The notes: generated by a model not told the origin, from the sequence alone. Counted from the first letter of the stretch, positions 29,091 to 38,609 are shown. The stretch is 64,000 bases of DNA from Sphingomonas pituitosa NBRC 102491 (GCF_001598435.1 NZ_BCYY01000008.1:62001-126000), one strand, 5' to 3'. Made by a program: numbers and translations.

Positions 29091-29504
29091 TTACTGCGGC
29101 GTCTTGACGCTCGCGTCCTTGTTGTCGCCCTGGGGCGACTTGAGGATGTCCTGCGTCGTCGTGCCCTTGTCGACCACGGTGGTCGCCGGGCTGCCGGCAT
29201 TGCTGCGCACGCCCGCGTCGGCGCTGGCGGCGCCGGCCTGGTCGAGCGTCGCGGTCTCCGCCGGGCTGCGCGCCGCGGTGCCGCCGAACAACGCTTCCAG
29301 CGCCTGGTCGGACGGGTTGGTATCCTGCGGGCGGGCGGCACCCGGCTGCGGCGGACGCAGCGAGAAATCGGGCGGGATCACCAGCGGTGCCTGGCGGGCG
29401 ACCGCGAACTCGTCCGGACGCGCCCGATCATACCCCTTCTTGCCGCACGCCGACAGCGAGGCCACCAGGGCGACGCCGGTCGCGACGAGGATCAACTTAC
29501 GCAT
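29091..29504 (-). CDS. DUF3035 lipoprotein
   Basis: A 137-residue lipoprotein with a short signal and lipobox (VASLSACGKKG, Cys at about 20). Conserved DUF3035 features are DRARPDEFAVARQAPLVIPPDFSLRPPQPG, found just after the lipobox. The C-terminal half is low-complexity and probably disordered. Its ATG overlaps the last eight bases of lspA, so it is translated with it; lspA would itself process this lipoprotein. Function is unknown. Confidence 0.9.
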   Translation of the reverse strand: MRKLILVATGVALVASLSACGKKGYDRARPDEFAVARQAPLVIPPDFSLRPPQPGAARPQDTNPSDQALEALFGGTAARSPAETATLDQAGAASADAGVRSNAGSPATTVVDKGTTTQDILKSPQGDNKDASVKTPQ

Positions 29505-30021
29505 TGAATTTCTTCTCCACAGGGGCAGGCGACTTGGGGTTCTTGTCGCGAACGAGCAGGGCACGAAGCAGCAGGATCACCACACCCACGGTAATCGCCG
29601 CATCGGCCACGTTGAAGACCAAAAAGGGGCGCCACTCGCCGAAATGCAGATCGGCGAAATCGACGACATAGCCGAGGCGCGAGCGGTCGAGGATGTTGCC
29701 GCACGCGCCGCCCAGCACCAGGCCGAGCGCGACGACGTCGCCGGTCTTCTTCTCGCGCAGCATCCACACGCAGACGCCGATGGCGATGCACGCGGTCATC
29801 AGCACCAGCAGCCAGCGCATCGTCGGGCTGTTCGCCGAGAGCAGGCCCAGCGACACACCGATATTCTTGACGAACCGCAGGTCGAAGATCGGCGCGATCG
29901 TGACCGAATCATTCTGCACCACCAGCCCGAGCGGGCCGGTGACGATATATTTGGTCAGCTGGTCGAGCACGAACACGGCCAGCGCCGCGGCAAAGCCATA
30001 GATCCGTACGGACTTCATCAT
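29497..30021 (-). CDS. lspA: Lipoprotein signal peptidase II
   Basis: A 174-residue membrane aspartyl protease that cleaves signal peptides from prolipoproteins. It has four hydrophobic segments and the catalytic aspartates D121 (GYVVDF) and D140 (FNVADAAI), plus the conserved GGACGNILDR and DQLTKY. Its ATG (tandem ATGATG) overlaps the ileS stop, an operon order (ileS-lspA) conserved across bacteria. Several lipoproteins in this window are presumptive substrates. Confidence 0.97.
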   Translation of the reverse strand: MMKSVRIYGFAAALAVFVLDQLTKYIVTGPLGLVVQNDSVTIAPIFDLRFVKNIGVSLGLLSANSPTMRWLLVLMTACIAIGVCVWMLREKKTGDVVALGLVLGGACGNILDRSRLGYVVDFADLHFGEWRPFLVFNVADAAITVGVVILLLRALLVRDKNPKSPAPVEKKFNA

Positions 30022-32936
30022 GACACCACCTTTGCGCAACGATCGCACAATGCCCCATCCTGCGTCACTTCGGGAAGATGGCGCCAGCACCGGCCGCATT
30101 TGTGGCGCTCGGTGGGCGTGACCGTGACATCGGCGGCGGAATCGACCTTCGCAACGATGAACAGCTCGGTGAGGTGCGCCGCCGGCATCGGCAGGCTCGG
30201 CACCGTCACTTCGGCCTCGAGGCTGGAGCGGACCTGCTTCTCGCGGCGCAACGGCTCGATCGCCTCGGTCACCGTCTGGCGGAGCGCGCGGATCGCGGTC
30301 CAGTCATGCTCGACCGACGCGCCTTCCGGCAGCACCGGCCATTCCAGTTCGTGCACCGAACCGTCCTCGCTCGGGAAACGGGCCTGCCACACTTCCTCGG
30401 CGGTGAAGGCCAGGATCGGCGCGGCGTAGCGGACCAGCGCGTGGAACAGCACGTCCAGCACCGTGCGATAGGCACGGCGCTTGGGATCGCTCTCCGCGTC
30501 GCAGTACAGGCAGTCCTTGCGGATATCGAAGAAGAAGGCCGAGAGGTCCTCGTTCATGAAATCGCCGAGCGCGCGCGCATAGCGGTTGAACTCGAACGCC
30601 TCCGCCGCCGAGCGCAGCTCGGTATCGAGCGCTGCCAGCTTGTGGAGCACATAGCGCTCCAGCTCGGGCATGTCGGCCACCGCCACCGTCTCGGCATCGG
30701 CAAAGCCGTCGAGCGCGCCGAGCAGATAGCGGAAGGTGTTGCGGATCTTGCGATAGGCGTCGCCGGTGCCGGCCAGCACTTCCTTGCCGATGCGGACGTC
30801 GTCGAAATAATCGGTCTGCGCGACCCACAGGCGCAGGATGTCCGCGCCGCTCTCGCCGATGATCTTCAGCGGATCGACCACGTTGCCGAGCGACTTGGAC
30901 ATCTTCTTGCCCTGGCCGTCGAGCGCGAAGCCATGGGTGAGCACCGCGTCATAGGGTGCCCGGCCGCGGGTCCCTGCCGATTCGAGCAGCGACGACTGGA
31001 ACCAGCCGCGATGCTGGTCCGAGCCTTCGAGATAGAGGTTGGCGCGCACGCCCTCGCCGTAGCGCGCCTCGATCACGAAGCTGTGGGTCGAGCCGCTGTC
31101 GAACCACACGTCGAGAATGTCGGTGACGACCTCATGGTCTTCGAGCCGGTAGTCGGGGCCGAGCAGCGCCTGGTGGTCGGCCTGGAACCAGGCATCGGCC
31201 CCGCCGGCGCGGAAGGCGTCGAGGATGCGGGCGTTGACTGCGGGGTCGCGCAGATAGTCGCCGGTGGCGCGGTTCACATAGAGCGCGATCGGCACGCCCC
31301 AGGCGCGCTGGCGGCTGATCACCCAGTCCGGGCGGCCCTCCACCATCGCGCGGATGCGGTTGATCGAGCGCTCGGGCACCCAGCGGGTCTGCTCGATCGC
31401 GTCTAGCGCGATGCCGCGGAGCGTGGGCATATTTCCCTCTCCCCTTGTGGGAGAGGGAGGGAGCGCCGAAGGCGCGGAAGGGTGGGGGGGAGTGTCGGGT
31501 GTGGCGGATAAGTCCCCCTCACCCTTCCCACTCGCTTGCGCGAGCGGGCCCCTTCCCTCTCCCACAAGGGGAGAGGGCGTTGGCTTGTCCATCGGAATGA
31601 ACCACTGCGGCGTGGCGCGGAAGATGATCTTCGCCTTGCTCCGCCAGCTGTGCGGATAGCTGTGCTGGAAGTCGTCCGAGGCGGCGAGCAGGGCCCCTGC
31701 GGCGCGCAGGTCCGAGCAGATCGGGCCTTCGGCGCTGGTGAACTTCTTGTTGATCACCGATCCCTGGCCGCCCAGCCACAGCCAGTCGGCGCGGTACATG
31801 CCCGCGCCATCGACCGCGAACACCGGGTCGATGCCGTGCGCCTTGCACAGCAGGAAGTCGTCCTCGCCGTGATCCGGCGCCATGTGGACGAGGCCGGTAC
31901 CCGCATCGGTGGTGACGAACTCGCCAGGCAGGAACGGCCGCGGCTTGGCGAAGAACCCGCCGAGCGCGTGCATCGGGTGCCGGGCGGTGGCGCCGGCGAG
32001 CTCGGAGCCGACCCCAACCCAATCAACCGCCTGATCAATGAAGCCGAGACGCCGTTGAACGGACTCGAGAAGCACATCAGCGACAAGCAATCGCTTCGGC
32101 AAATGCGGCTCAGCGTCATCCGCATACATCGGGCGGATGACCATGTATGTGATCTCAGGCCCATAGGCGAGCGCCTGGTTCACCGGGATCGTCCACGGCG
32201 TGGTCGTCCAGATCACCGCATGCGCGGCGACCAGCTCGGGCGCGTTCGGCGCCTCGGTGATCTCGAACGCCACGTCGATCTGCGTCGAAATGATGTCCTC
32301 ATACTCGACCTCGGCCTCGGCCAGCGCGGTCTTTTCGACCGGCGACCACATCACCGGCTTGGCGCCGCGATAGAGCTGGCCGCTCTCGGCGAACTTGAGC
32401 AGCTCGGCCGCGATCCGCGCCTCGGCGTCGAACTTCATGGTGAGATAGGGGTCGTCCCAGTCGCCCATCACGCCCAGCCGTTCGAACTGCGCGCGCTGCA
32501 CCGCCACCCATTTCTCGGCATAAGCGCGGCATTCGGCGCGAAAGGCGACGGGGTCGACTTCGTCCTTGTTGAGCTTCTTGGCGCGATACGCCTCCTCGAC
32601 CTTCCACTCGATCGGCAGGCCGTGGCAGTCCCAGCCGGGGATGTAGGGCGCGTCCTTGCCCATCAGGCTCTGGCTGCGGACGACGATATCCTTCAGCACC
32701 TTGTTCATCGCATGGCCCATGTGAATGTCGCCATTCGCATAGGGGGGGCCATCATGCAGGATGAACCGCTCGCGGCCCGCGCGGGCCTCGCGCAGCTTCT
32801 GGTACAGGCCGATCTTCGCCCAGCGCTCGAGGATCGCCGGTTCCTTGGCGGCAAGGCCGGCCTTCATCGGGAAATCGGTCTTCGGCAGGAAGACGGTGTC
32901 GCGCCAGTCGCGCTGGGTGTCGGATGCTTCGGTCAT
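30018..32936 (-). CDS. ileS: Isoleucyl-tRNA synthetase carrying a 50-residue repeat-derived insertion
   Basis: A 972-residue class I synthetase that charges tRNA-Ile. The HIGH-type motif is GPPYANGDIHMGHA, the editing (CP1) domain has the TTTPWTIP segment, and KKMSKSLGN is the KMSKS loop. A C-terminal zinc site is formed by CGRCWRHL and CDRC. Residues 453-502 (31431-31580) are foreign to the family: a proline/glycine-rich stretch starting TPSPLVGEGRG and ending SPTRGEGN, encoded by a palindromic repeat. It falls between ATPQWFIPMDKP and MPTLRGIAL, a linker between editing and catalytic domains. The frame is intact on both sides. The start at 32936 is preferred over upstream in-frame codons. 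Confidence 0.98.
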   Translation of the reverse strand: MTEASDTQRDWRDTVFLPKTDFPMKAGLAAKEPAILERWAKIGLYQKLREARAGRERFILHDGPPYANGDIHMGHAMNKVLKDIVVRSQSLMGKDAPYIPGWDCHGLPIEWKVEEAYRAKKLNKDEVDPVAFRAECRAYAEKWVAVQRAQFERLGVMGDWDDPYLTMKFDAEARIAAELLKFAESGQLYRGAKPVMWSPVEKTALAEAEVEYEDIISTQIDVAFEITEAPNAPELVAAHAVIWTTTPWTIPVNQALAYGPEITYMVIRPMYADDAEPHLPKRLLVADVLLESVQRRLGFIDQAVDWVGVGSELAGATARHPMHALGGFFAKPRPFLPGEFVTTDAGTGLVHMAPDHGEDDFLLCKAHGIDPVFAVDGAGMYRADWLWLGGQGSVINKKFTSAEGPICSDLRAAGALLAASDDFQHSYPHSWRSKAKIIFRATPQWFIPMDKPTPSPLVGEGRGPLAQASGKGEGDLSATPDTPPHPSAPSALPPSPTRGEGNMPTLRGIALDAIEQTRWVPERSINRIRAMVEGRPDWVISRQRAWGVPIALYVNRATGDYLRDPAVNARILDAFRAGGADAWFQADHQALLGPDYRLEDHEVVTDILDVWFDSGSTHSFVIEARYGEGVRANLYLEGSDQHRGWFQSSLLESAGTRGRAPYDAVLTHGFALDGQGKKMSKSLGNVVDPLKIIGESGADILRLWVAQTDYFDDVRIGKEVLAGTGDAYRKIRNTFRYLLGALDGFADAETVAVADMPELERYVLHKLAALDTELRSAAEAFEFNRYARALGDFMNEDLSAFFFDIRKDCLYCDAESDPKRRAYRTVLDVLFHALVRYAAPILAFTAEEVWQARFPSEDGSVHELEWPVLPEGASVEHDWTAIRALRQTVTEAIEPLRREKQVRSSLEAEVTVPSLPMPAAHLTELFIVAKVDSAADVTVTPTERHKCGRCWRHLPEVTQDGALCDRCAKVVS
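31431..31580. repeat. 150-bp palindromic repeat inserted in frame in ileS
   Basis: Two 24-bp perfect inverted arms lie at 31435-31458 and 31554-31577, each itself nearly palindromic (a CTCTCCC...GGGAGAG hairpin). The spacer carries C/G-rich runs like those of the intergenic elements in this window. The unit is exactly 50 codons with no stop in the ileS frame. Inferred to be a dispersed intergenic-type palindrome that landed in a tolerated linker. Confidence 0.85.
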
Positions 32937-33002
32937 GGGTCGCGCGGGATTAGCCGGTGTGCGAAGGGAAGTCATCCCCGCTCTTAGCGGCCCTTGCCGC
33001 AC

Positions 33003-33112
33003 CGTGCTTCCTCCCCCGCCAGGCGAGGAAGCACGACGGCCGGGAGGTTCTGGCATCCTCCCCCTCCGTCAGGCTGCGCCTGCCACCTCCCCCTGGCGGG
33101 GGAGGAAACGGA
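33003..33112. repeat. Paired hairpin repeat element upstream of ileS
   Basis: Between the methyltransferase stop and the ileS start lie a perfect 11-bp hairpin (CGTGCTTCCTC with GAGGAAGCACG, 33003-33035) and a second hairpin (CCTCCCC with GGGGAGG, 33086-33105). Both contain CTCCCCCGCCAGG-type cores in opposite orientation, shared with the element at 43987. It may terminate the methyltransferase transcript. Confidence 0.7.
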
Positions 33113-33118
33113 TTTTCT

Positions 33119-33892
33119 TTACTCGTGCGCGCCGTTGGGCTGCACCGTCACCGCCTTGGCGCGCGCGCCGGATTTGCAGGCACGGATCGCTTCGGGTTCG
33201 GGCCGCGCCCCGCGTGCCTCGAACACCGCCATGTATCCGCCCGCCGACGCCATCGGTCGCATCGAGACCTGCGCATAGCCCACCGCGGCGAACTCGCACT
33301 GGAGCAGCGCCGGCGGCGTACCGTGATTCTCCGTCGCGCGATCGGCATCGACCACCACCACCTGGCCCCCCGGCGCCAGCGACGGCCGCAACCGCCACAG
33401 GAATTCGTAGGGCGATTCGATCTCGTGGTACATGTGGACCATCAGCACGCGGTCGAAGCTGTTCTCCGGCAGCCGCGGATCGGCGGGCAGGCCCAGCCGG
33501 ACGCTGACATTGTCCAGCTTCTCGCGCACCACGCGGGTGGCGAGCTGGCTGATATAATCGGGGACGATATCCTCGGCGACCACCCGCCCCTTCGCGCCGA
33601 CGCGCTGGCCGAGGCGGATCGTGTAATAGCCCTCGCCCGCGCCGATATCGGCGACGGTCATGCCCGGCTTGATGCCGGCCAGGTCCATCACCTTGGCCGC
33701 CTCGTTCAGCCGGTCGCGCTCTTCCTCGCTCGACCAGCGCGAGGAGACGATCGTCGCCACCGGCCGGTCCGCCGCCGGGAAGCCCGAATTGGCCGGATCA
33801 TGGCGCTCGTTGCGCGGCCCCCGCGGGCTGCCGTCGCATGCCGCGAGCAGCAGCATGACGCCCAGCAACAGCGGCCGCGCAGCCAAGCTCAA
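33119..33892 (-). CDS. Lipoprotein-type class I SAM-dependent methyltransferase (COG4798-like)
   Basis: A 257-residue protein read from a TTG at 33892, seven bases after a GGAGG inside the end of prfB; the TTG overlaps the prfB stop (TTGA), so translation is probably coupled. The N-terminus is a lipoprotein signal ([12 protein letters not shown]). The Rossmann methyltransferase part has the SAM-binding [16 protein letters not shown] and the acidic [10 protein letters not shown], then [14 protein letters not shown] and [10 protein letters not shown]. Methyltransferases exported as lipoproteins are odd because SAM is cytoplasmic, yet this combination recurs in a family of predicted secreted methyltransferases. 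Substrate is unknown. Confidence 0.83.
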   Translation of the reverse strand: MSLAARPLLLGVMLLLAACDGSPRGPRNERHDPANSGFPAADRPVATIVSSRWSSEEERDRLNEAAKVMDLAGIKPGMTVADIGAGEGYYTIRLGQRVGAKGRVVAEDIVPDYISQLATRVVREKLDNVSVRLGLPADPRLPENSFDRVLMVHMYHEIESPYEFLWRLRPSLAPGGQVVVVDADRATENHGTPPALLQCEFAAVGYAQVSMRPMASAGGYMAVFEARGARPEPEAIRACKSGARAKAVTVQPNGAHE

Positions 33893-35016
33893 TCGACATC
33901 CTCCACCATGACGGCCTCGCCCGTCACGCGCTGTGCTAGCGCGGCGGCCATGAAGCTGTCGAGATCGCCGTCGAGCACGTCGCTCGGCGCGGTCGAGGTC
34001 ACGCCGGTGCGCAGGTCCTTCACCAGCTGGTACGGCTGGAGCACGTAGGAGCGGATCTGGTGGCCCCAGCCGATATCGGTCTTGGTCGCGTTCTGCGCGT
34101 CGGCCACCGCCTCGCGCTCGGCGAGTTCGCGCTCGTACAGCCGCGCGCGGAGCTGGTTGAAGGCCTCGGCACGGTTCTTGTGCTGCGAACGCTGGTTCTG
34201 GCACTGCACGACGATGCCGGTCGGCAAGTGGGTGATGCGCACCGCCGAATCGGTGGTGTTGATGTGCTGCCCGCCCGCACCCGAGGCGCGATAGGTGTCG
34301 ATGCGCAGTTCGCTTTCGTTGATCTCGATGTCGATATTGTCGTCGATCACCGGATAGACCCAGACGCTGGCAAAACTGGTCTGGCGGCGCGCGTTCGAAT
34401 CGAACGGGCTGATGCGGACGAGGCGGTGCACGCCGCTCTCGGTCTTGGCATAGCCGTACGCGTTCTCGCCCTTGAACAAGAGCGTCGCCGACTTGATGCC
34501 CGCCTGTTCGCCGGCGTGGTAATCGACCAGCTCGACCTTGTAGCCGTGCCGCTCCGCCCAGCGCGAATACATGCGCTGGAGCATTTCGGCCCAGTCGTTC
34601 GATTCGGTGCCGCCGGCGCCGGCGTTGATCTCGACATAGGTGTCGTTGGCATCCGCCTCGCCCGAGAGCAGCGCCTTGACCTTGTCGCCCTCCGAGCGCT
34701 CGGCGAGCTGGCGCAGGCTGGCGGTGCCGTCGACCGCCATTTCCTCGTCGCCCTCGGCCTCGGCCATCTCGATCAGCTCGACCGTATCGCTCAGCTCGCT
34801 CTCGATCGCGCGGGTGGCGGAGATCGATTCGTCGAGCCGGCGCCGCTCGCGCATCACGTCCTGCGCCTTCTTGGCGTCGTTCCACAGCGTCGGATCCTCG
34901 ACGCGCGCGTTCAGCTCGTCCAGGCGGCGCAGCGCGCGGTCCCAGTCGAGCGAGCGGCGCAGCAGCGCGAGGGCCGCGTTGATCTTGTCGACATATGCCT
35001 GCGCTTCAGCGCGCAT
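33889..35016 (-). CDS. prfB: Peptide chain release factor 2
   Basis: A 375-residue class I release factor recognising UAA and UGA. The codon-recognition SPF motif is in [11 protein letters not shown] and the peptidyl-hydrolysis GGQ is in [14 protein letters not shown]. The gene is one uninterrupted frame; the programmed +1 frameshift with an early in-frame stop, known from many RF2 genes, is not present. The start at 35016 ([13 protein letters not shown]) fits the helical N-terminal domain. It lies between PBP1A upstream and the overlapping methyltransferase downstream, all on the minus strand. Confidence 0.97.
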   Translation of the reverse strand: MRAEAQAYVDKINAALALLRRSLDWDRALRRLDELNARVEDPTLWNDAKKAQDVMRERRRLDESISATRAIESELSDTVELIEMAEAEGDEEMAVDGTASLRQLAERSEGDKVKALLSGEADANDTYVEINAGAGGTESNDWAEMLQRMYSRWAERHGYKVELVDYHAGEQAGIKSATLLFKGENAYGYAKTESGVHRLVRISPFDSNARRQTSFASVWVYPVIDDNIDIEINESELRIDTYRASGAGGQHINTTDSAVRITHLPTGIVVQCQNQRSQHKNRAEAFNQLRARLYERELAEREAVADAQNATKTDIGWGHQIRSYVLQPYQLVKDLRTGVTSTAPSDVLDGDLDSFMAAALAQRVTGEAVMVEDVD

Positions 35017-35097
35017 GTTCCAAACCTTCCGAAGTAACCGCTGGCCGCACCACGAACGATGCGGCGATTCCATGCCATATAGGGTGCGGCGGCCTCG

Positions 35098-37599
35098 CTA
35101 GTAGATTCCGCCCTGTTGTTGCAAGAAATCGCTATCGCCCTGGCGATCGGCCTTGCGCTGCACCGGCGCGGCCGCGGCAGCCGGGGCCGCTTCCTCGCCC
35201 GCGGTGCGACGGGTGCGGCGCGGATCGCTATCGGGACGGAAGGCCTCCCAGATCACCGGCGCCAGCGGATCGTCGGTCGGCCAGCCGCCCTGCACGGGGC
35301 GGCCGCTGCCGCGATCGATGCGGACCATGCGAATGCCGGGCGGCGCCGTGAACGGCAGCGGCTCCAGACCGGCATAGGCGGGCACCGCGAATTCCTTGAA
35401 GATCGGCGCGGCGATCACCCCGCCCTGCGCGTAGCCGCCCAGGTTCGAGGGGGTGTCGTAGCCGAGATACAGGCCGCCGATCATCTGCGGCGTACCGCCG
35501 ACGAACCACACGTCGGTCGGGCCGGTGGTGGTGCCGGTCTTGCCCATCATCGGCCGGTTGAGGTCGCGCAGCACGGTCGCGGTGCCGCGCTGGATCACGC
35601 CTTCGGTGATGTGGACCATCTGATAGGCCACCATCGGGTCGATCAGCTGGCGGGCGCGCACGATCGGGCGGGGCATCGGCTTGCCGTCCCAGTCCCGGGC
35701 GTTGCAGCCCGGGCAGGCGCGCCAGCCGGCCGGGAAAATCACCCGGCCGCGGCGATCCTGGACGAAGTCGATCAGCGTCGGGTTCAGCGCGCGCCCCTGG
35801 TTCACCAGGATCGAATAGGCGTTGACCATCCGCAGCACCGTCGTCTCGCCCGCGCCCAGCGCATAGGAGAGATAGGGCGGCAGCCGGTTCTTCGAGACGC
35901 CCAGCCGCTGGATCACGTCGACCACCTTGTCCATGCCGGTGGCGTTGGCGATCTGGACGGTCATCAGGTTGCGCGACTGCTCGATTCCCCAGCGCAGCGT
36001 GTGCGGGCCCGCACCGCGGGCATTGCCGAAGTTGCGGAAGCACTTGTTGCCGAGTCCGGCACCCTGCCACACGCAGAACGGCCCATCGACGACGATCGAG
36101 GCGGGCGTCATGCCGTTCTCGAGCGCGGCGGCATAGACGATCGGCTTGATCGTCGAACCAGGCTGGCGCGCCGCCTGCGTGGCACGGTTGAAGGACTGGA
36201 GCCGCGAATCGAACCCGCCCTGCATCGCCAGCACCCGGCCGGTCGCGGGATCCTCCACCACCATGCCGCCGGAGATTTTGGGTACGCTCCGCAGGCTCCA
36301 CGCCCCGCCTTCGGGGGCGACCGCGAGGATGTCGCCAACCTTGATCGCGTCGAAGGCGTGGCCGCCCTTGCCGCGGATCGGCATCGCTGCGGCGCCGGCG
36401 GCCAGCGTCCCGGTCTCGCCATTGTCGAAGCCGAGCCGCGCACCCTGCGAGTCGCGCGCGATCACAACTGCCGCGCGCCAATCGTCGTAATCGACGCCGA
36501 CATTGCTGGAGGCGAAGGCCGAATACCAGCCATCGCCTTCGAACTGCACCTTGCCGAGCGGCCCGGACCAGCCACGCCCGCGATCGAAGCGCAGCAGCCC
36601 GTCGCGCAGCGCGCGCTGGGCATAGGCCTGAAGCCGCGGGTCGAGCGAGCTGCGCACCCACAGCCCGCCGTCGAAGACGCTGTTGGGCCCATCCTCGCGG
36701 CTGTCGCCGAACTGCTTGGACAGCTGACGGCGCACTTCCTCGACGAAATATCCGCCCACCCGCTCGAAGCGTGGGGTCTGGCGCGGCACGGTGCCGAGCG
36801 GCGACGCCACTGCCGCGTCATGCTGCGCCTGGTTGATGAATCCGTTGCGCAGCATCTCGCCGAGCACCCAGTTGCGGCGATCGAGCGCGCGCTGGGTGTT
36901 GCGATCGGGATCGTAATTGGCCGGCCCCTTGGGCAGGATCGCCAGATAGGCCATCTGCGCCAGGGTCAGCTTGTCGAGCGGCTTGCCGAAATAGGCGTCG
37001 CTCGCCGCCGCCACGCCGCCCGAATTGCGCCCCAGCTCGATGGTGTTGAGGTACAACTCCATGATCTGCGGCTTGGTGAGCGTGTCCTCGATCCGCCAGG
37101 CGAGGATCGCCTCCCGAAGCTTGCGGGTGTAGGTCGCCTTGTTGCCGACCGCGATGTTCTTCACCACCTGCTGGGTGATGGTGGAGGTGCCGCGCGGCGT
37201 CTTGCCGCGGATCAGCCCCTCGCCCGCCGCGCGCACCAGCCCGGGGAAATCGAGCCCATGGTGCGAGAAGAAGGTGCGATCCTCGGCAGCCATGTAGGCG
37301 CGGACGAGGAGCGGCGGGAATTCGTCGTAGCTGAGCTGCACGCGCCGCATCTGCGCATAGGCGTGGATCGGCGTGCCGTCGGCCGAGCGGACATAGCTCG
37401 GCAGCTGCGGCTCATAGCTGCGCAGCGTGTTCACCGAGGGCAGGTCGCGCGCGACGAGCAGCCAGACCAGGAACACCACCAGCCCGGCGAGCAGCGCCAG
37501 GATCGCGAGCGTGCGGAACCACCAACGGCGCCGCAACCGCGCCCAGCGGCCGGGCGCGCGTTCGAGGCGGATGGTTTGGGGAGTGTCGCCGTCGGCCAT
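35098..37599 (-). CDS. mrcA: Penicillin-binding protein 1A (bifunctional)
   Basis: An 833-residue class A PBP. A cytoplasmic tail precedes a transmembrane helix (about 28-50). The GT51 glycosyltransferase has its catalytic glutamate near E106 in AAEDRTFFSHHG, then GTSTITQQVVKN and the ELYLNTIELG segment. An OB-like insert precedes the transpeptidase, with the active serine in QPGSTIKP, SRN in EQSRNLM and the KTG motif GKTGTTTGPTDVWFVG. It polymerises and cross-links peptidoglycan in the periplasm. Cysteine pairs in CVWQGAGLGNKC and CPGC might form disulphides. The amidase gene 65 bp upstream on the same strand acts on the same polymer. Confidence 0.97.
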   Translation of the reverse strand: MADGDTPQTIRLERAPGRWARLRRRWWFRTLAILALLAGLVVFLVWLLVARDLPSVNTLRSYEPQLPSYVRSADGTPIHAYAQMRRVQLSYDEFPPLLVRAYMAAEDRTFFSHHGLDFPGLVRAAGEGLIRGKTPRGTSTITQQVVKNIAVGNKATYTRKLREAILAWRIEDTLTKPQIMELYLNTIELGRNSGGVAAASDAYFGKPLDKLTLAQMAYLAILPKGPANYDPDRNTQRALDRRNWVLGEMLRNGFINQAQHDAAVASPLGTVPRQTPRFERVGGYFVEEVRRQLSKQFGDSREDGPNSVFDGGLWVRSSLDPRLQAYAQRALRDGLLRFDRGRGWSGPLGKVQFEGDGWYSAFASSNVGVDYDDWRAAVVIARDSQGARLGFDNGETGTLAAGAAAMPIRGKGGHAFDAIKVGDILAVAPEGGAWSLRSVPKISGGMVVEDPATGRVLAMQGGFDSRLQSFNRATQAARQPGSTIKPIVYAAALENGMTPASIVVDGPFCVWQGAGLGNKCFRNFGNARGAGPHTLRWGIEQSRNLMTVQIANATGMDKVVDVIQRLGVSKNRLPPYLSYALGAGETTVLRMVNAYSILVNQGRALNPTLIDFVQDRRGRVIFPAGWRACPGCNARDWDGKPMPRPIVRARQLIDPMVAYQMVHITEGVIQRGTATVLRDLNRPMMGKTGTTTGPTDVWFVGGTPQMIGGLYLGYDTPSNLGGYAQGGVIAAPIFKEFAVPAYAGLEPLPFTAPPGIRMVRIDRGSGRPVQGGWPTDDPLAPVIWEAFRPDSDPRRTRRTAGEEAAPAAAAAPVQRKADRQGDSDFLQQQGGIY

Positions 37600-37664
37600 G
37601 CGGCGCGCGGTGTAGCACCTTTTCGCCCGGAAGAAAGGGAGCCGCGCCCGGCGCTTGTCCCGGC

Positions 37665-38609
37665 TCAGCGCGTGGCGAGGAAGATTTCGGTCGCCCGGCG
37701 CACCGCCGCGGCGAGCCGTGCACGCGCCTCGGCCGAACCGAGCGCACGGGCATCGTCTTCGTTGGAGACATAGCCCAGTTCGAACAGCACCGAGGGCATG
37801 TCGGGCGCCTTCAGCACCATCAGCGCCGCCATCCGTCGTGGCCGAACGTGCAGCCGCATCGCCGGCGCAACCTCGCGCGCGAGCAGGTCGGCATAGCGCG
37901 CGGACACGCCCATGGTGCGGCGCTGGGCGAGATCGATCAGCAGCGAGGCGACGTCCGCCCGTTCGCTCCCGAGGTCGACGCCGGCGAGCAGATCGGCGCG
38001 GTTCTCGCGCGCCGCCATTCGCGCCGCCTCCTTGTCCGAGGCGACTTCGGAGAGGGTGTAGAGCGTGCCGCCAGAGGCGAGCGGGTCCGCCGCACTGTCG
38101 CAGTGGAGCGAAAGGAACAACGCCGCGCCCAGCCGGCGGCCGATATCGGTCCGCTGCTGCAGCGGCACGAACGAATCATCGTTGCGCGTCATCGCCACGC
38201 GGACGCGGCCCGAGGCGAGCAGCGCATCGCGGATGGCTCGCGCGGCGGCAAGCGTCAGGCTCTTCTCCGTCGCCCCGTCGAGGCCGGGAGCCCCGGGATC
38301 GCGCCCGCCATGCCCCGGGTCGAGCACCACCAGGGGCAGCCCCGGCGCGCCCTGCACGGGCGGAAGCGGCACGCCGCCCGCCGCCGGCACCGGCACGGGC
38401 ATCGCTAGACTGACGCTGTAATCCGGTGTGCCGAAGGCGAAGCGAAGCCCCTGCCCGTTCTCCAGGGGATCCGCCGAGACGACCAGCGCGGCCTGCTCGA
38501 TGCGCACGCATTCCGCCAGGAACACCCAGCCGGGAGCACCGGTGAGCCACCCGGCAAGCAGAACCAAGATCCACGACACCGCGCGGCTATGCCGCGCGTC
38601 CCGCCGCAT
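37665..38609 (-). CDS. N-acetylmuramoyl-L-alanine amidase (Amidase_3)
   Basis: A 314-residue zinc amidase. The N-terminus is a signal or anchor (WILVLLAGWLTGAPGWVFLA) followed by a short AMIN-like region. The Amidase_3 domain shows VVLDPGHGGRDPGAPG (zinc histidine), the glutamate in GATEKSLTL, FLSLHCDSA (zinc histidine) and the final PSVLFELGYVSNEDDA (catalytic glutamate). It cleaves the amide bond between muramic acid and the stem peptide, aiding daughter-cell separation. It is probably transcribed with PBP1A, joining wall synthesis and hydrolysis. Confidence 0.95.
   Translation of the reverse strand: MRRDARHSRAVSWILVLLAGWLTGAPGWVFLAECVRIEQAALVVSADPLENGQGLRFAFGTPDYSVSLAMPVPVPAAGGVPLPPVQGAPGLPLVVLDPGHGGRDPGAPGLDGATEKSLTLAAARAIRDALLASGRVRVAMTRNDDSFVPLQQRTDIGRRLGAALFLSLHCDSAADPLASGGTLYTLSEVASDKEAARMAARENRADLLAGVDLGSERADVASLLIDLAQRRTMGVSARYADLLAREVAPAMRLHVRPRRMAALMVLKAPDMPSVLFELGYVSNEDDARALGSAEARARLAAAVRRATEIFLATR

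Noticed and set aside
33889..35016. Programmed frameshift in prfB
   Set aside because: The RF2 frame is continuous from the N-terminal domain to GGQ; there is no early in-frame stop or shift site.
35116..37773. An 885-codon plus-strand open frame
   Set aside because: It is antisense to PBP1A, whose motifs are complete on the minus strand.
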